This document shows, piece by piece, positions 1-11,054 of a stretch of DNA of 64,000 bases. This stretch comes from Phialocephala subalpina. Lineage: Eukaryota > Ascomycota > Leotiomycetes > Helotiales > Mollisiaceae. The DNA lies in assembly GCA_900073065.1 (NCBI GenBank), contig FJOG01000015.1, positions 62,001-126,000 on the forward strand, read 5' to 3'. The position numbers and the translations under genes were made by a program. The notes under the pieces were generated by a model. It saw only the letters and a program-made list of their open reading frames with translations. It was not told the origin of the DNA and made no database searches. The number at the start of each line of letters is the position of its first letter. The stretch's first letter is position 1.

Positions 1-1442
1 TTCGAATCTATCGAAGAGGTCTCGCTCTGGCCTTCGTCTCGTCGATGGTCTTGCATGTTGATATGCTCGGTGATGTTTGCCTTAGTTGACCGGATTGCCC
101 ACGGCCAACGGGAATGTTCGGGGAAGAAGGTGGAGTCGTGGTTGAGCAGCAGTGGGATGAGGACGGTGGGGCTGGCGCGCTTGAACGTTTTGGGTCATCG
201 TGAATTGGCGCCACGACACTTCTCAAACTTAACGACAAACCATCCAACAACAACGTTACAGTACGAACAGAAGCTATTCAGAACCCCGACATCCCCTAGG
301 GACCTTGACTGTTCTGGCTATGCGACTAGATGAGGTCAAAACAAGCCGCATCATGAAGATATCGAGCCGACCGGACAAGACTCGTCTCGAGGCATCACAA
401 CGAGCCCGCAGCAATGGCTCACCACCTCGAAGATCACCTCGTCTGTCGGAGCAGAATGTGGAAGCTTCCATACCGACATACGAATTAAGTGGACGGCAGG
501 TCCCAGGTGCAGCATGAGACGGACGAGCATCATGAGGACTTCCACATCCAGGTCTTAATCCGGTGCTAGGGCATTTCTCAGGTCACGACAGGATACTTTT
601 TTAACATGACTCGTGGCTGAGTCTACCCCACATTCTCCCCGCAAGGAATCCAGGGCCGACCCAACGACTCAAATCGGCTCCGACTCACACCAGATCTGGC
701 TTCCCGCATGGGCTTGTGCCATCGCGTCGTTGACAACATTTGTGGCGTCGTGGCTGTCGAGACGGTGAGCGCCATGAAGTTTAATTTCAGGTTTTGAGAT
801 GTGGTTGAGAGACACTTCGGAGAGGTCTGCCCCTAAAAAAGTATTAGTTCAACTTCTTGCTCTCAACAGCTCTTGGCTATGGTGTCGCTAAACCTGTGGC
901 GACTTGCTCAATCAATCAATCCGACCTTGGAAGAACATTTTTCACAATTGTTTTAGTTCTTGGTGAGATGCGGACTGTGGGGTCGACACCCCCTGCAAAC
1001 CAGATTCTGGAGGCTTGGAGTGGATCATTGGGGGCACAGCAAGCACATGTCATCTCACAACCATGCATCTCTCTCACGATTATCATTGTTATCTGTCGGA
1101 TCTCCACCGTGTTCTAGAGAATAACGCGTTCAGAAGTCGAACTAGCCAATTGCCACTGGTGCGCAACGCCACATCTTCATCATGCATGGACCAGCTCTCC
1201 TAAGATATAACTTTATATTCGGGCCGTCAAAAACCGCTATACTATTCGGGACCGAGTCCGAGAGATAGATTATCTTCCGCATCCGTGTGCAGAGCAGACC
1301 TTGTCTGGAGATGAGGGGAAATGTCGGGGATTTCAAGTGATGGGCCAGGGACTTGGTTGATCGATGTATAAAGAGGGGGGATCTGCAACCATGCACCCTC
1401 AGCTCTGGAATCATCGAGTCTGCTTCTCGTCTCTCTACCATC
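1..1442. other. 5' end of window; no supported gene; MFS promoter
   Basis: I see no convincing gene here: the open frames overlap on both strands, lack family motifs and do not splice into each other. The last 100 bases are the promoter and leader of the transporter that starts at 1443. A TATA-like TATAAA lies at about 1366-1371 just before a G-run. An upstream end of a gene lying mostly outside the window cannot be excluded for the first few hundred bases. Confidence 0.5.
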
Positions 1443-3259
1443 ATGGCGACTCCCAAGGTCGAGAATGCTGCTGTCGAGCACCACGAGAAGAATGTGGAAA
1501 TCCCCACCATCGACGAGAAGTACGCCTCTGGCAATGTTACTCAGATCCAGGCGGCCTCGGTCGCTCTTGCAGCTGCGGTCGCTGCTCAGAAGCCATCCCT
1601 TCTGTCGAAAAATATGCTCAAGCTCTACTTCATCATGGGCATCGGGTATCTTGTGTCGACAATGAACGGGTTCGGTGCGTTGTGCCCCCTTACCTCAGTA
1701 CACTAATACTTACAGATTCAGATTCTTCTTTGATGGGCAGTATCAATGCCATGACCCCATACCAAGAGAGCTTCGGACTCAGTGGTGCTGGCTCTAGCAC
1801 AGGTCTCATCTTCATCATCTACAATCTCGGTCAGATCGCTGCGTTTCCGTTCTGTGGTCTCCTGGCGGATGGGTACGGCAGGAAGATCTGTATCTTCGTC
1901 GGATGCGCCATCGTCTTAATCGGTACCGCCGTTCAAGCTTCTGCTCATACTAGAGGTCAATTCATTGGCGGTAGATTCGTTCTTGGACTGGGTGCCTCAC
2001 TTGCTTCTGCTGCTGGACCCGCATATACTGTCGAGCTAGCACACCCTGCCTACCGTGGAACTATGGCTGGAATGTGAGTTGATTTTCTCAGGCCTTCGAG
2101 TAGATTGCTCATAAGATACAGGTACAACAACTTTTGGTGGCTTGGAAACATCCTTGCTGGATGGACCACATACGGCTCAAACAAGTCAGACTATCCTCTC
2201 TCCTCGCGCATCATCAGCTGACATGAGCTAGAAATCTCACCTCTTCATGGGCTTGGAGAATCCCCACCATCGTTCAAGCAGGTCTGCCATCCGTTGTCAT
2301 GGTTCTGATCCTCTTCTTCCCGGAATCTCCTCGTTGGCTCATCGCACACGATCGACGCGAAGAGGCACTTGCGATCTTTGCCAAATATCATGGGGATGGC
2401 GATGAGAACTCTCCCCTTGTCCAGCTTCAGTATCACGAGATCATTGAGCTCCTGCAGCAAACAAGAGATGAGAATCCATGGTGGGACTTCCGTGAGTTGG
2501 TCAACACCAGAGGTGCTCGTTACAGATTGTACATGGTCATCGGAATGAGTTTTTTCGGGCAGTGGTCCGGAAACAACGTCGTGTCTTACTTCATGGTTTG
2601 TCTCAATGTTCCCGCCTCCTTCGAACAATTGCTAATGATCACAGCCCGAAATGATCGCAAACGCCGGCATCACAAACAAGAACAAGCAACTTCTCATCAA
2701 CGCTATCAATCCGATTTTCTCTATGATGGGCGCGATCTATGGTGCCACACTCCTCGACAAGCTTGGTCGCCGCTTCATGATGATAGCAGGTCTTACGGGG
2801 GCGCTCTTCTCCTACATACTCCTCACTGCCTTCACTGCAAGCTCCGAAGCCCACCCAAACCTCTCATATGGAACCATTGTCGCCATCTTCCTCTTCGGCA
2901 TCATCTTCGCGTGGGGTTTCACGCCTCTTCAAACACTCTACGCTGTCGAATGTCTCGAGAACCGGACTCGTGCAAAGGGATCCGGTCTTAACTTCCTATT
3001 CCTCAACATTGCCATGGTGGTCAACACCTACGGCATCAGTGTCGGCATCGCCAAGATCGGATGGAAGCTATATCTCGTGTACATCGCCTGGATCTGCATC
3101 GAGATTGTCACCATCTATTTCTTCTTTGTCGAGACGGCTGGCAAGACGCTTGAGGAGATGAGCGACATTTTCAATGCGGACAATCCGAGGAAGGAGAGCA
3201 CGAAGAAGACGAGAGTGGATTTCGATGAGCAGGGTAATGTGGTTCACGTTGATGGATGA
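1443..3259 (+). CDS. MFS sugar transporter (hexose/lactose permease-like)
   Basis: Five exons (1443-1674, 1716-2073, 2122-2184, 2232-2595, 2645-3259) join in phase to about 543 aa. It is a major facilitator superfamily sugar:H+ symporter of the plasma membrane. Family marks visible: GLLADGYGRK in the loop after TM2, the central PESPRWL motif at the end of TM6 with an R/E-rich loop behind it, DKLGRR in the second half, and a C-terminal PETKG-like VETAGKTLEEM. About twelve hydrophobic segments are present. The sequence resembles fungal lactose/galactose permease-type carriers more than high-affinity glucose carriers, but substrate cannot be read from sequence. All introns are 41-49 bp GT-AG. 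No lesion seen. It stands alone; no linked glycosidase is visible beside it. Confidence 0.93.
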
Positions 3260-3534
3260 GGCGCAACGAGAGTTCTAGTGAACAGGATTATATGACTACC
3301 GCATGCTCTAAACTCCGAACTTCAAGTAACGCTATTCTAAATACTCGACAGCACACTGGAACTAAATTTCCTCTTCCTCTTCCGCGAACATTTTCCCTTC
3401 TCCCGCTTCTCGACTTCCTGCCGCTTCTCTTGCATCCGCTCCCTATGATGTGTATTTATGTCAACGTTAGAAGCCGCACCCCAGTCTATTTTGTGCTGAT
3501 CGAGAAGTTCCGATGCGCGAATGATTCCCGATCT

Positions 3535-4392
3535 TCAAAGTGGGATCATGTATGTCTGAAGTGAACGCAGCAAGTCTTTATTTTCTCGACTCCAGGAGTT
3601 CGGATTGTGATTGGTTATCATTCTCCGCAGTTTGTGTATGCGGTCTTCTAAGTATAGTTTTCGTTGGACATTCATATCGACTCCAGGCTGCATCGTATTG
3701 TCAACTCGGCCTAGAAAGAGTTTCTCTAAGTAGGGAATATCGATTCCCAGAGCTAGAACCTCCTTCTCCAGGTCCTCCCCTTGTTTCAACAAGTCGGAGT
3801 TCTCTGGGCTCCACAAATTCCGCATGTAAACCTTCTCTTTTGAATCCGGCTTTTCTTCCGGCCTGTCTTCCGGCTTATCTTCCGGCTTCTCCTCCGGATT
3901 CTTTCGGTCCCAACGCTTCTCTAGATCCTGTAACTTTTTCAACTCTTCCAGCAGGTATTTACTGCGGTGGACATTCAAATCAACACCATCAGGTGCATCA
4001 TAATCAGCTTTCTCCCTAGTAGCCATGTCCGGAGGATGGACAATATTGTTCGGCGCATTGAGTCTGCCTTGAAGCTTAAGAACTTGGTCTAACAGTACTT
4101 CGTTCGCTGCGCTCCATTTGTCTGTAGGAAGTGGACTGTTCGCTTTTAGTAGCTTCTCTACTAGGGCTACTCGCTCCGTGAGGAATATGTGGCGGTGCTG
4201 GTTCGGACCTGTTCCCGGAAGGGCAGTTTCGTCGACACGGGATTGTTGTAGAGGTCTGGCGGGATGCATATAGATCCCCAGATTGTAAAGCCACGCGCTA
4301 AAGGGTATCACGATGTCCTGGTGGTTGAGCTCTTTCTCGAGATCCAGTGCTTTCCTAAAGACAGTTTCATTGTCGGCGCTCCAATTAAACAT
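3535..4392 (-). CDS. Hypothetical repeat protein (WSxxN helical repeats)
   Basis: A 285-aa open frame I do not recognise. It is made of about four diverged 65-75-residue units. Each opens with a W-S-x-x-N box (NWSADNE, KWSAANE, LWSPENS, SWSRENK) followed by a leucine-rich helix, and most contain a PGVD.N..R..YL..-type second helix before the next unit. A proline/glutamate/lysine-rich linker (repeated EEKPED) splits the second and third complete units. No signal peptide or membrane segment is seen, so it is probably cytosolic or nuclear. The start at 4392 is the first Met of the frame; another open frame (4594-4385, ending PPRPENV) overlaps it by a few bases in a different phase, so the true N-terminus may lie upstream behind a frameshift or unseen intron. 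Confidence 0.55.
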   Translation of the reverse strand: MFNWSADNETVFRKALDLEKELNHQDIVIPFSAWLYNLGIYMHPARPLQQSRVDETALPGTGPNQHRHIFLTERVALVEKLLKANSPLPTDKWSAANEVLLDQVLKLQGRLNAPNNIVHPPDMATREKADYDAPDGVDLNVHRSKYLLEELKKLQDLEKRWDRKNPEEKPEDKPEDRPEEKPDSKEKVYMRNLWSPENSDLLKQGEDLEKEVLALGIDIPYLEKLFLGRVDNTMQPGVDMNVQRKLYLEDRIHKLRRMITNHNPNSWSRENKDLLRSLQTYMIPL

Positions 4393-6010
4393 TTTCTGGT
4401 CTGGGCGGTTTCGGATCCTTTACTTCGGCTTTGGGAGGAAGTAGTGCTTCCGACTCGGCATGCCTTCTGTTGAGCGCTTTCAGCTGTGCCTCGGGTTTCA
4501 CCAAGTCAACTGCTGCAGCTCCTATTGCACCATAACCTTCGACGTCCATTGGTGCCGTAGTTTTCCATCCATTGATGACATTGGAGAGTTTCAAGACATT
4601 CTCAAGATTTTTGATGCTGGTCCATACCTCGTAGCATTTGCCCTAGAGACCGTTGACTTCGGATGCTTCTGATCGATCTTCGGGTTTTGGTGGTTGCTGT
4701 GCCGAACGATAAAGCAGTGCCTGCATACACATACTTCATTGCATCATCAACCAGAATTGTGTCATCACACCCTGCGAGTCGTTGGGTGCCTTAAATTACG
4801 TGTATGCAGGTGTTATAATGATACCCTTATCTCACTGCCAGCCGTCGATATCCTTTAGTCTGACCTCCCCTTCCATTTTGAGAAGCCAAAAGTATACAGG
4901 TTATGTTTTTTTTTTCGTCTGGGGTTGTTAGATCTGGGCCTTGAGCTTGTAAGATAGCTTCTAGCTCCTGAAGTCTTTGACTAATAAGTAGCAGCTGTGA
5001 TTCGAGTGTTTCTGTGTTGAAGGTCATCCCTAAACTGTAGCCCATCAGATATTCGGCAGTTAGGTAATCCCAGCCTTGAATTCTCTTTCCCCAAGCCGCA
5101 CTGGATATTCAGGAGCTTTACAAATTTCGAACGGCAATCTTCGCGTAGCTTTGCACCTCATGCATCCCTATATTGCTTGTTTTTGTAAACAGCCTCCACC
5201 CGAGCCAATCGTTCGTTGAAGGCTAAAAGTTGGGATTTGAGAGCAGGAGTTGCTTTAAGGACTTTTAGATTCCGAGGGTGGAATCCTTTATAATCCGAAA
5301 TTGTTGACTGCCTTCAGGGTCCGATTAACTTCTCCAAATTGCCAATCTTCAAGTGTTGCGCGCTACACTGGTTGAAGAGATCCTTGCGTCTCTTCTTGCT
5401 CGATATCTGTCGGTATCACAGGGATACCTACTCGAGTAGGCCAAAAGCACGTAAGAGTCTTAGTCTTAGTATGCTTGAAAGTCGGTCGTATTCTCTAAGT
5501 AAGAGCATAGAGTTGGAGAGTTATATCCTCCAACTCTGGCTCGTTCTTACGCTAGTCCTAGTGTAGCCTAGTGCTACACGTGACTAGCTTATTGTACCAA
5601 CAATATCAGATCTGGCACCTCGACTCTGAGCAAAGCTTCTGTCAGCTTCTGCACCGATCAACTCACGGAGCGTTGTCTCGAGACCCTTGATACTTCCATG
5701 TGACGAAAAATCCTTCAACTCTTCCTCTGATGTCGGTTCCCAACCTCTAACGTTAGTCCCTTCAACATTCCTTTATGGTATAACATCTCTTGCTGCTCTG
5801 TTTGCATTGTTTGATTAAGATGCGGTGCCTCTCAATACTTGAAACCAGATCCAATTTCCTGGTTCTTGCATATTCATTCCACCAGAATGGTATAACAAGG
5901 TCGCCCAGCTGTGGTCTCGAGGCTTTTTCTTCATTCCATCTGCCTCCCAGGTACTCGATTTGCTTATCCAAGAACTCGATTTATGATTGGCTTATTTTTT
6001 TAGCCCCATA
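4385..6010 (-). pseudogene. Decayed copies of the neighbouring WSxxN-repeat gene
   Basis: The minus strand holds short coding-like pieces in different frames that resemble the repeat protein at 3535-4392. The piece at 5971-5762 has a W-N box, then DLVIPFWWN (the intact gene has DIVIPFSAW), then ERHRILIKQCK like its ERVALVEKLLKA helix. The piece at 5045-4827 and one near 5290-5160 (LKSQLLAFNERLARVEAVY) are amphipathic helices of the same flavour. Stops and phase changes separate them and I could not splice them into one frame. Either tandem duplicates are decaying or this is an intron-rich gene I cannot resolve. Confidence 0.4.
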
Positions 6011-6026
6011 AGGCGCAGTTGTTGGT

Positions 6027-6490
6027 CTAGTGTCCGTTGTATCGTCCCAAGAGGTTAACTTCCATTCTCGACGAGAAACGTGATTGTTCTCGAGAGTCTG
6101 AGCCAAGCGTGGTAGATAGTCCATAACATCGACATGCGTCAACATACCAACAGCCACCTACAACCCATCTCCAGAAATCTGGAAGAATTTTCCACATTCG
6201 ATGAAGAAAACAAAAAATATCAACGATTTGTGAGCTTGGATTAACAATCAAAGCAACGACTGAAACAACAAACAAAAACACCAACCAAAAGATCATCCAT
6301 CCTGGCATATTCACCAGTGCCCATAAGAGCCACCCAACGATAATACCTAACCAAGTTCACATATTCGCAGTATATCGGAAAGGTCTCCGATTGCTGCTTC
6401 GGGGCCGAATAGATCTCGCCTACGGTACGTGACAAGCCTATATCGGCGCCTCTGCCACCGAAGAAATCTCGGCAGCAAAGAAGAGCAAGT
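6027..6490 (-). other. Hydrophobic coding-like remnant after the membrane gene
   Basis: Directly downstream of the stop at 6498 the minus strand stays open for about 80 codons with no ATG. A possible splice then leads to a strongly hydrophobic stretch (about 6345-6225, read IIVGWLLWALV then MIFWLVFLFVVSVVALIV). Its two membrane-like segments suggest a fragment of a membrane gene, perhaps a truncated paralogue of the upstream one. No complete gene model was possible. Confidence 0.3.
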
Positions 6491-6497
6491 AAGGTGT

Positions 6498-9400
6498 CTA
6501 GATGCTAGGCCCAGCATTTGTCGCGTGGGCCAATGATTGTGGTGGTTGTGCTGGTGCGGGTTGAGCTGGAGCTGGTTGTGTTGGCGCTGACTGTGCTAGT
6601 GCAATATCTGCAGTTGCTTCGCTATTCGCAGGTGCCGCCCGGAATCGAGAGAATGGCGAAAGGAACAGTGAGACAATAAACTGCCAGATATTGAATGATA
6701 TGGTTGGCACAGAAGTTGCGTCTTGCACTGCTTCATCTCCATTGGGCGTCAGACTTGGCGAATAAGTGATTGACCAAGGCAGTATCGATAGAAGAAAACC
6801 GACAACGGTCAAGGGTGGTGGCTGGGGGCGGGCATCTCGCGCTCGACGGGAATCTGCCATCAGCTCGTCAGTAATACGCTTCTCTTCAGCATCCCGAGTC
6901 GCCATATCGGATCTAAAAGCTGCCGCAGCATCTTCAAACTCCTTTTGGCCCGGTAGCATTGCTTTTGGGCGTTCCTCAGGAGAACCATCAGCACGAGCAT
7001 CTGAAGGAGCATCTGAAGGCGCATCCGAAGGCACAACGGCGGGAGTGGATGACCTTCTGCGTAAGGAACTGATATTGTCCGTTACGGAGGTGATTGCTCG
7101 GGGTATCTGTAATATCGCAATGAAAAATTTGCATGCTGAAATAATTGAGTGTATGAAGAGCGGAATCAGGTAATGTGGACTCAAGGTAGCCATCAGATTT
7201 GCAAAAACTATCTGCCCAAGGATAAATACAGCTAGGAAGGTATTCGAAACAACATCAGGAAAAATATCGCCACCCCAAAGTTTAGCAAGTAACATGGCTG
7301 CTCCACCAGTAGTCTATGGGATATTAGCTTTACTCTTGAGACATTAGAGTAACTTACCAGTATCGTCGAAACAAAGAAGATAGCGTCGGTAATCTTAGGG
7401 TAATCCTCAAATAATGACAAGCCCAGATATGCAAACCCGGGACCTGTAAAAGCTATAGCGACGACCAAAGCAATGCTGAACCATACCGTAAGGTATGAGG
7501 CAGATACCAGCTTTGAAAGATTCTTAACTGCCGTGAGCAGCCAAATAATCGTCAAGATGACCGCTACGTAGACAATAAAAAAGACGGCGAAAACAGCCAC
7601 TGCCGGGGGGTGATCGATAAAGATGGTCCTAAAGGACCGGTAAACAGAATTTGCAAGTCGGTAAAGCCAGTCAAGAACTTCTTCTCCATATATCAGTAGA
7701 GTAACCAGGGCAAGTGTGATCAGGGTTGAACGGTATATCGTATCTAAGCTCTCGAAAACTGAGTAGGGCTGGACAAGCTCTGAGAGCAGTCCATCGAAAG
7801 CAATGGCTTTGATAATTCTCGAGGGCCAGAGACCCACCAGTCGGTCTGGATGTAGGTGATCTCCCTCGGTCTTGATAGCGTAAAATGCGACCCATATGAT
7901 GAATATTCTCCAAGTTATAGTCACTCCAGGTGTCCAAGCAAGAAGCCTTATTAAGACTGCCAGCCAGAACAAGATAGGGACGATGAGCCACCCATACTGT
8001 GATGGGTCGTTTTGATACCTTTGATCGATCTGCTCACGATCGTCTGGGATGAAGTTCCTCAAGAACCTGGACCGAGTGTGGTAATATAGCTCGCACATGA
8101 TGTTTCTCCCTATTAGGTCAAGGACATGTCGCACAGACGGCACGATAAATGACGCAATCATATAGACCGTTGCCGTGTTGAAGGTCCAGTTAGTGCTGGT
8201 GAAGGCGGGGATTTCCAGTTTGAGGGCCAATCTCGCTAGACATTGGTTTGCAAAAGCCAAGACGACAATAGGCAGGATAGAAGTGATACAATCGGGAATA
8301 GGGAATCTACCTGTATTGAATCTGAGTCGAAGCTCCTCTCTGACTGTACGTTCGAGAAGTCGGGTGGTAACGCTTTGTGTGGAGATATACGCGATGTATC
8401 CGAAAAGGGAGACGTTGATTGGAATTAAGAATGATGTGAACAAGCTCGCAAGGATTTGGAGAATGAGCACAATAGCGTATAGATGTGTAATGTACTGTGA
8501 AACGGACAGTATTTGGTCTGTAAGATCATCCTGGTAGTCGTTGGTCGCATAACCGATGCAGACATTTGGGAAGAGGTCGATGACGAAGGTCGGAAGATTC
8601 TCGCTGCACCATGGCCAAACATAATCTGTGGTGAGAAAGGCAAGATCTCTGCAGAGCTTCAGCAGCATGTAGAGAAGCTTGTTATTATTAGCTAAGGCAC
8701 CGATCAGTTTCAATCAACGAACTTACTGAGGGAGTAATCACGACAAATAATAGCACCTTTGAACTGGATAGCATCATCTTGAACATGAACGCCGGGTTTT
8801 CGAACGCAAGGTACCCCGACGCCGAGAAAAGGGTAAGGAGAACGCCGATCCTGGGATAAGTCTTCGTCATGAACGACCATACATAGGCGATTGCGTCCCA
8901 GACTGAACTTATTGTATCGTCGAAAAACTTTGCAGCGCCCCAACAATAGTGATAAGCGAGTCGTAAGACTGTTTCTTCGAAGATCTTCTTAATTACATCA
9001 CTGTAGTGCCATTCGGTGTGTTGATAATCTACGTCCCCGAAAAACAAGTAATTTGGCAGTGTTCTGTAAAGGATCCCATGTTGACTGTGTGCGCCTCTCC
9101 AGATGTAATCATCAATAATCTTGGTAGCAATCTAGGCACATTAGTTTCTGAATTACGAATACAATGCAATGGAGAGCGTACGATGAGGTATATGACGAAC
9201 ACTAGGAAGACATTGAAGAACATCAGCTTGCTTGTGTCTAGGAAGTCGAATGCGGGAAGAAGAAGCGCTTCCCAGCATGAGATGTGCAAGTAAACTAGGT
9301 CTTGCAACCATACAGGAGATTCCTGAAACAACTTGATTGCGTTTTCCGGGAGCCAAGGTCCCGCAGACAAGCCGTATTCGTATGAGCACATTCGTCCAAC

Positions 9401-10679
9401 GCCTTGGAGCAGCCTCTCCAAGGTGGGAACAAGGATTGCCCACGCATGTGATTCAGGAAGGCCGGGGACGAAGGAGGCGAACCATTCAAGGGAGAGGCCA
9501 TCTTGGAGCCGACCGATAGCCTCGTAGACAGCAGGTAATTCGAAGCTGGCTGCCGAAGCGAGTTTGAACCAAGCCTCACCGATGTTGAATGATGGTATCG
9601 ACAGGTGGGACATGATGAAATCCACGACCACTGAAATCGAACTGACAATAACTTCAAAAAGCCAAACAATCAGGTCATGTAAGAAATCGCTAGAAGTTGT
9701 ACCTAAAGACAGAATGGTCGCCAGCACATTGTACGTTCTCTCCCAGAGTGCGGTCAGAAGCGACTCCACAACATTCTGAATCTGAGTTGCAGATTCTGGA
9801 ATGGCAGTAACTACAGGAATGGCAGTAGTTACTGGAATATTCAGAATGTCAGGCACTCCATCGAGGACAATAGTTACCGGAATTTCCGGAATCTCGGATG
9901 CAGCAGGGATGGCGGCAGCAATGGGTGTTTCCAAGATCTGTGACGCCGTTGGAATTGCCGCAGCGATATCCGAAGTAAAATATGAAGTCAACTTGCCCCA
10001 AGCATAGCCAATGTTGAAGAGCCCATTCGACAAGCGTTCATGGAAACCAATGTAGTGCAATCCCTCTGAAACAGCTTCAAGGGTTCCTGTGAAGGCTGAG
10101 ACGAGACTATCGTATAGGTAATCGTTGAGAGCTTGAGGCCAAGATGCCACGTCCTGTACCACAACAAACAGCTTTCCCAGTACTAGAAACAGCCAGTACC
10201 AAATGTTGGTGGCGGATGATGTGAACATCTGCGTCACTCCGTTGATTGAAGCTAGGATTTCCGTGAAAAATGCCCATGCCGAGGAACGGATGTCAGGCTC
10301 GAGGGACGTCAGCTCCTCTTCCACAGCACCAACACAGAGAAAGAAGAAAACTTACAAATCCATCCAAACTCCAACCACTCTTCACAACCCCAACGGCATC
10401 CCTATGACCCAAACATCTCTGATACCAATACCAATCGGCATTATTCTGTACTCTCTTCCACATATTTGGCTCCCTCAAAGTATGATAGCACATCTCGGAC
10501 AAATAATCATACCCTTCTGTAACTTTGATGTACTCGCTGCGGTAGTACCACCATCCCATGACCATTCGTTGATTGAAAAGTAGAGTAATGAAGAGCGTTG
10601 TGAGAGTCATTGCCGTTATGATTAGTTTGCGTGGATGTCGGTCTCGGAAGGCCGACATCTTGGCGATGAGTGTCGCCAT
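6498..10679 (-). CDS. Large multi-pass membrane protein, unknown family
   Basis: Five exons (10679-10356, 10315-9182, 9131-8727, 8677-7358, 7313-6498) join in phase to about 1,332 aa; introns are 40-51 bp. I do not recognise the family. An N-terminal membrane helix (residues about 18-38) precedes a conserved-looking box with W..Y..YL, C and DWYWYQRCLG. The central and C-terminal thirds hold many hydrophobic segments, at least twelve by eye. The tail is soluble and low in complexity, with a PSDAPSDAPSDA tract and a Q-P-A-P repeat before the stop. Repeated IPEI/IPAA valine-rich phrases occur around residues 200-270. Start at 10679 (MATLIAKM) is preferred; the frame is open further upstream but only through leader-like sequence. 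The adjacent upstream gene shares the N-terminal CLG box, suggesting related or cooperating proteins. Confidence 0.7.
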
Positions 10680-11054
10680 CTTGTGAGTTGATTTGGTATT
10701 CAAACTTGATACCTTCGGTGATATTTTAATGCAGAAGCGCATGCAGGAAGAGATCGAGGGAGGGTATGCGAACAAGAATAGAGGGTGATACGGCTTGAAG
10801 GGACAAAGAGCGAAGATCAAGCATCTCGGAAACACAAAGACCACTTGTTGCGTCCGGATGGGAAAAGAGTCACTTTATTGGGAACAAAGCACAAAGAACC
10901 ATAGTCTGAAAACGGACATTGAGAGTGATGATAGATGGAAGAACGAGTATACAGCAAGAAATATAACAAATGCAACTGAAGACCGATGGCCAACCTCCTT
11001 GCCCCACTTCGGACCGCGCCTGGACGTCCTGACCTGGATTTCCAACACACCCAC
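10680..11054. other. Intergenic spacer between two same-strand genes
   Basis: The 375-bp spacer carries the 3' end of the coiled-coil gene and the promoter of the multi-pass membrane gene. I see no independent coding frame or RNA gene. Confidence 0.5.

Noticed and set aside
1..545. Overlapping short frames at the window start
   Set aside because: No domain features, both strands equally open, no splice continuation.
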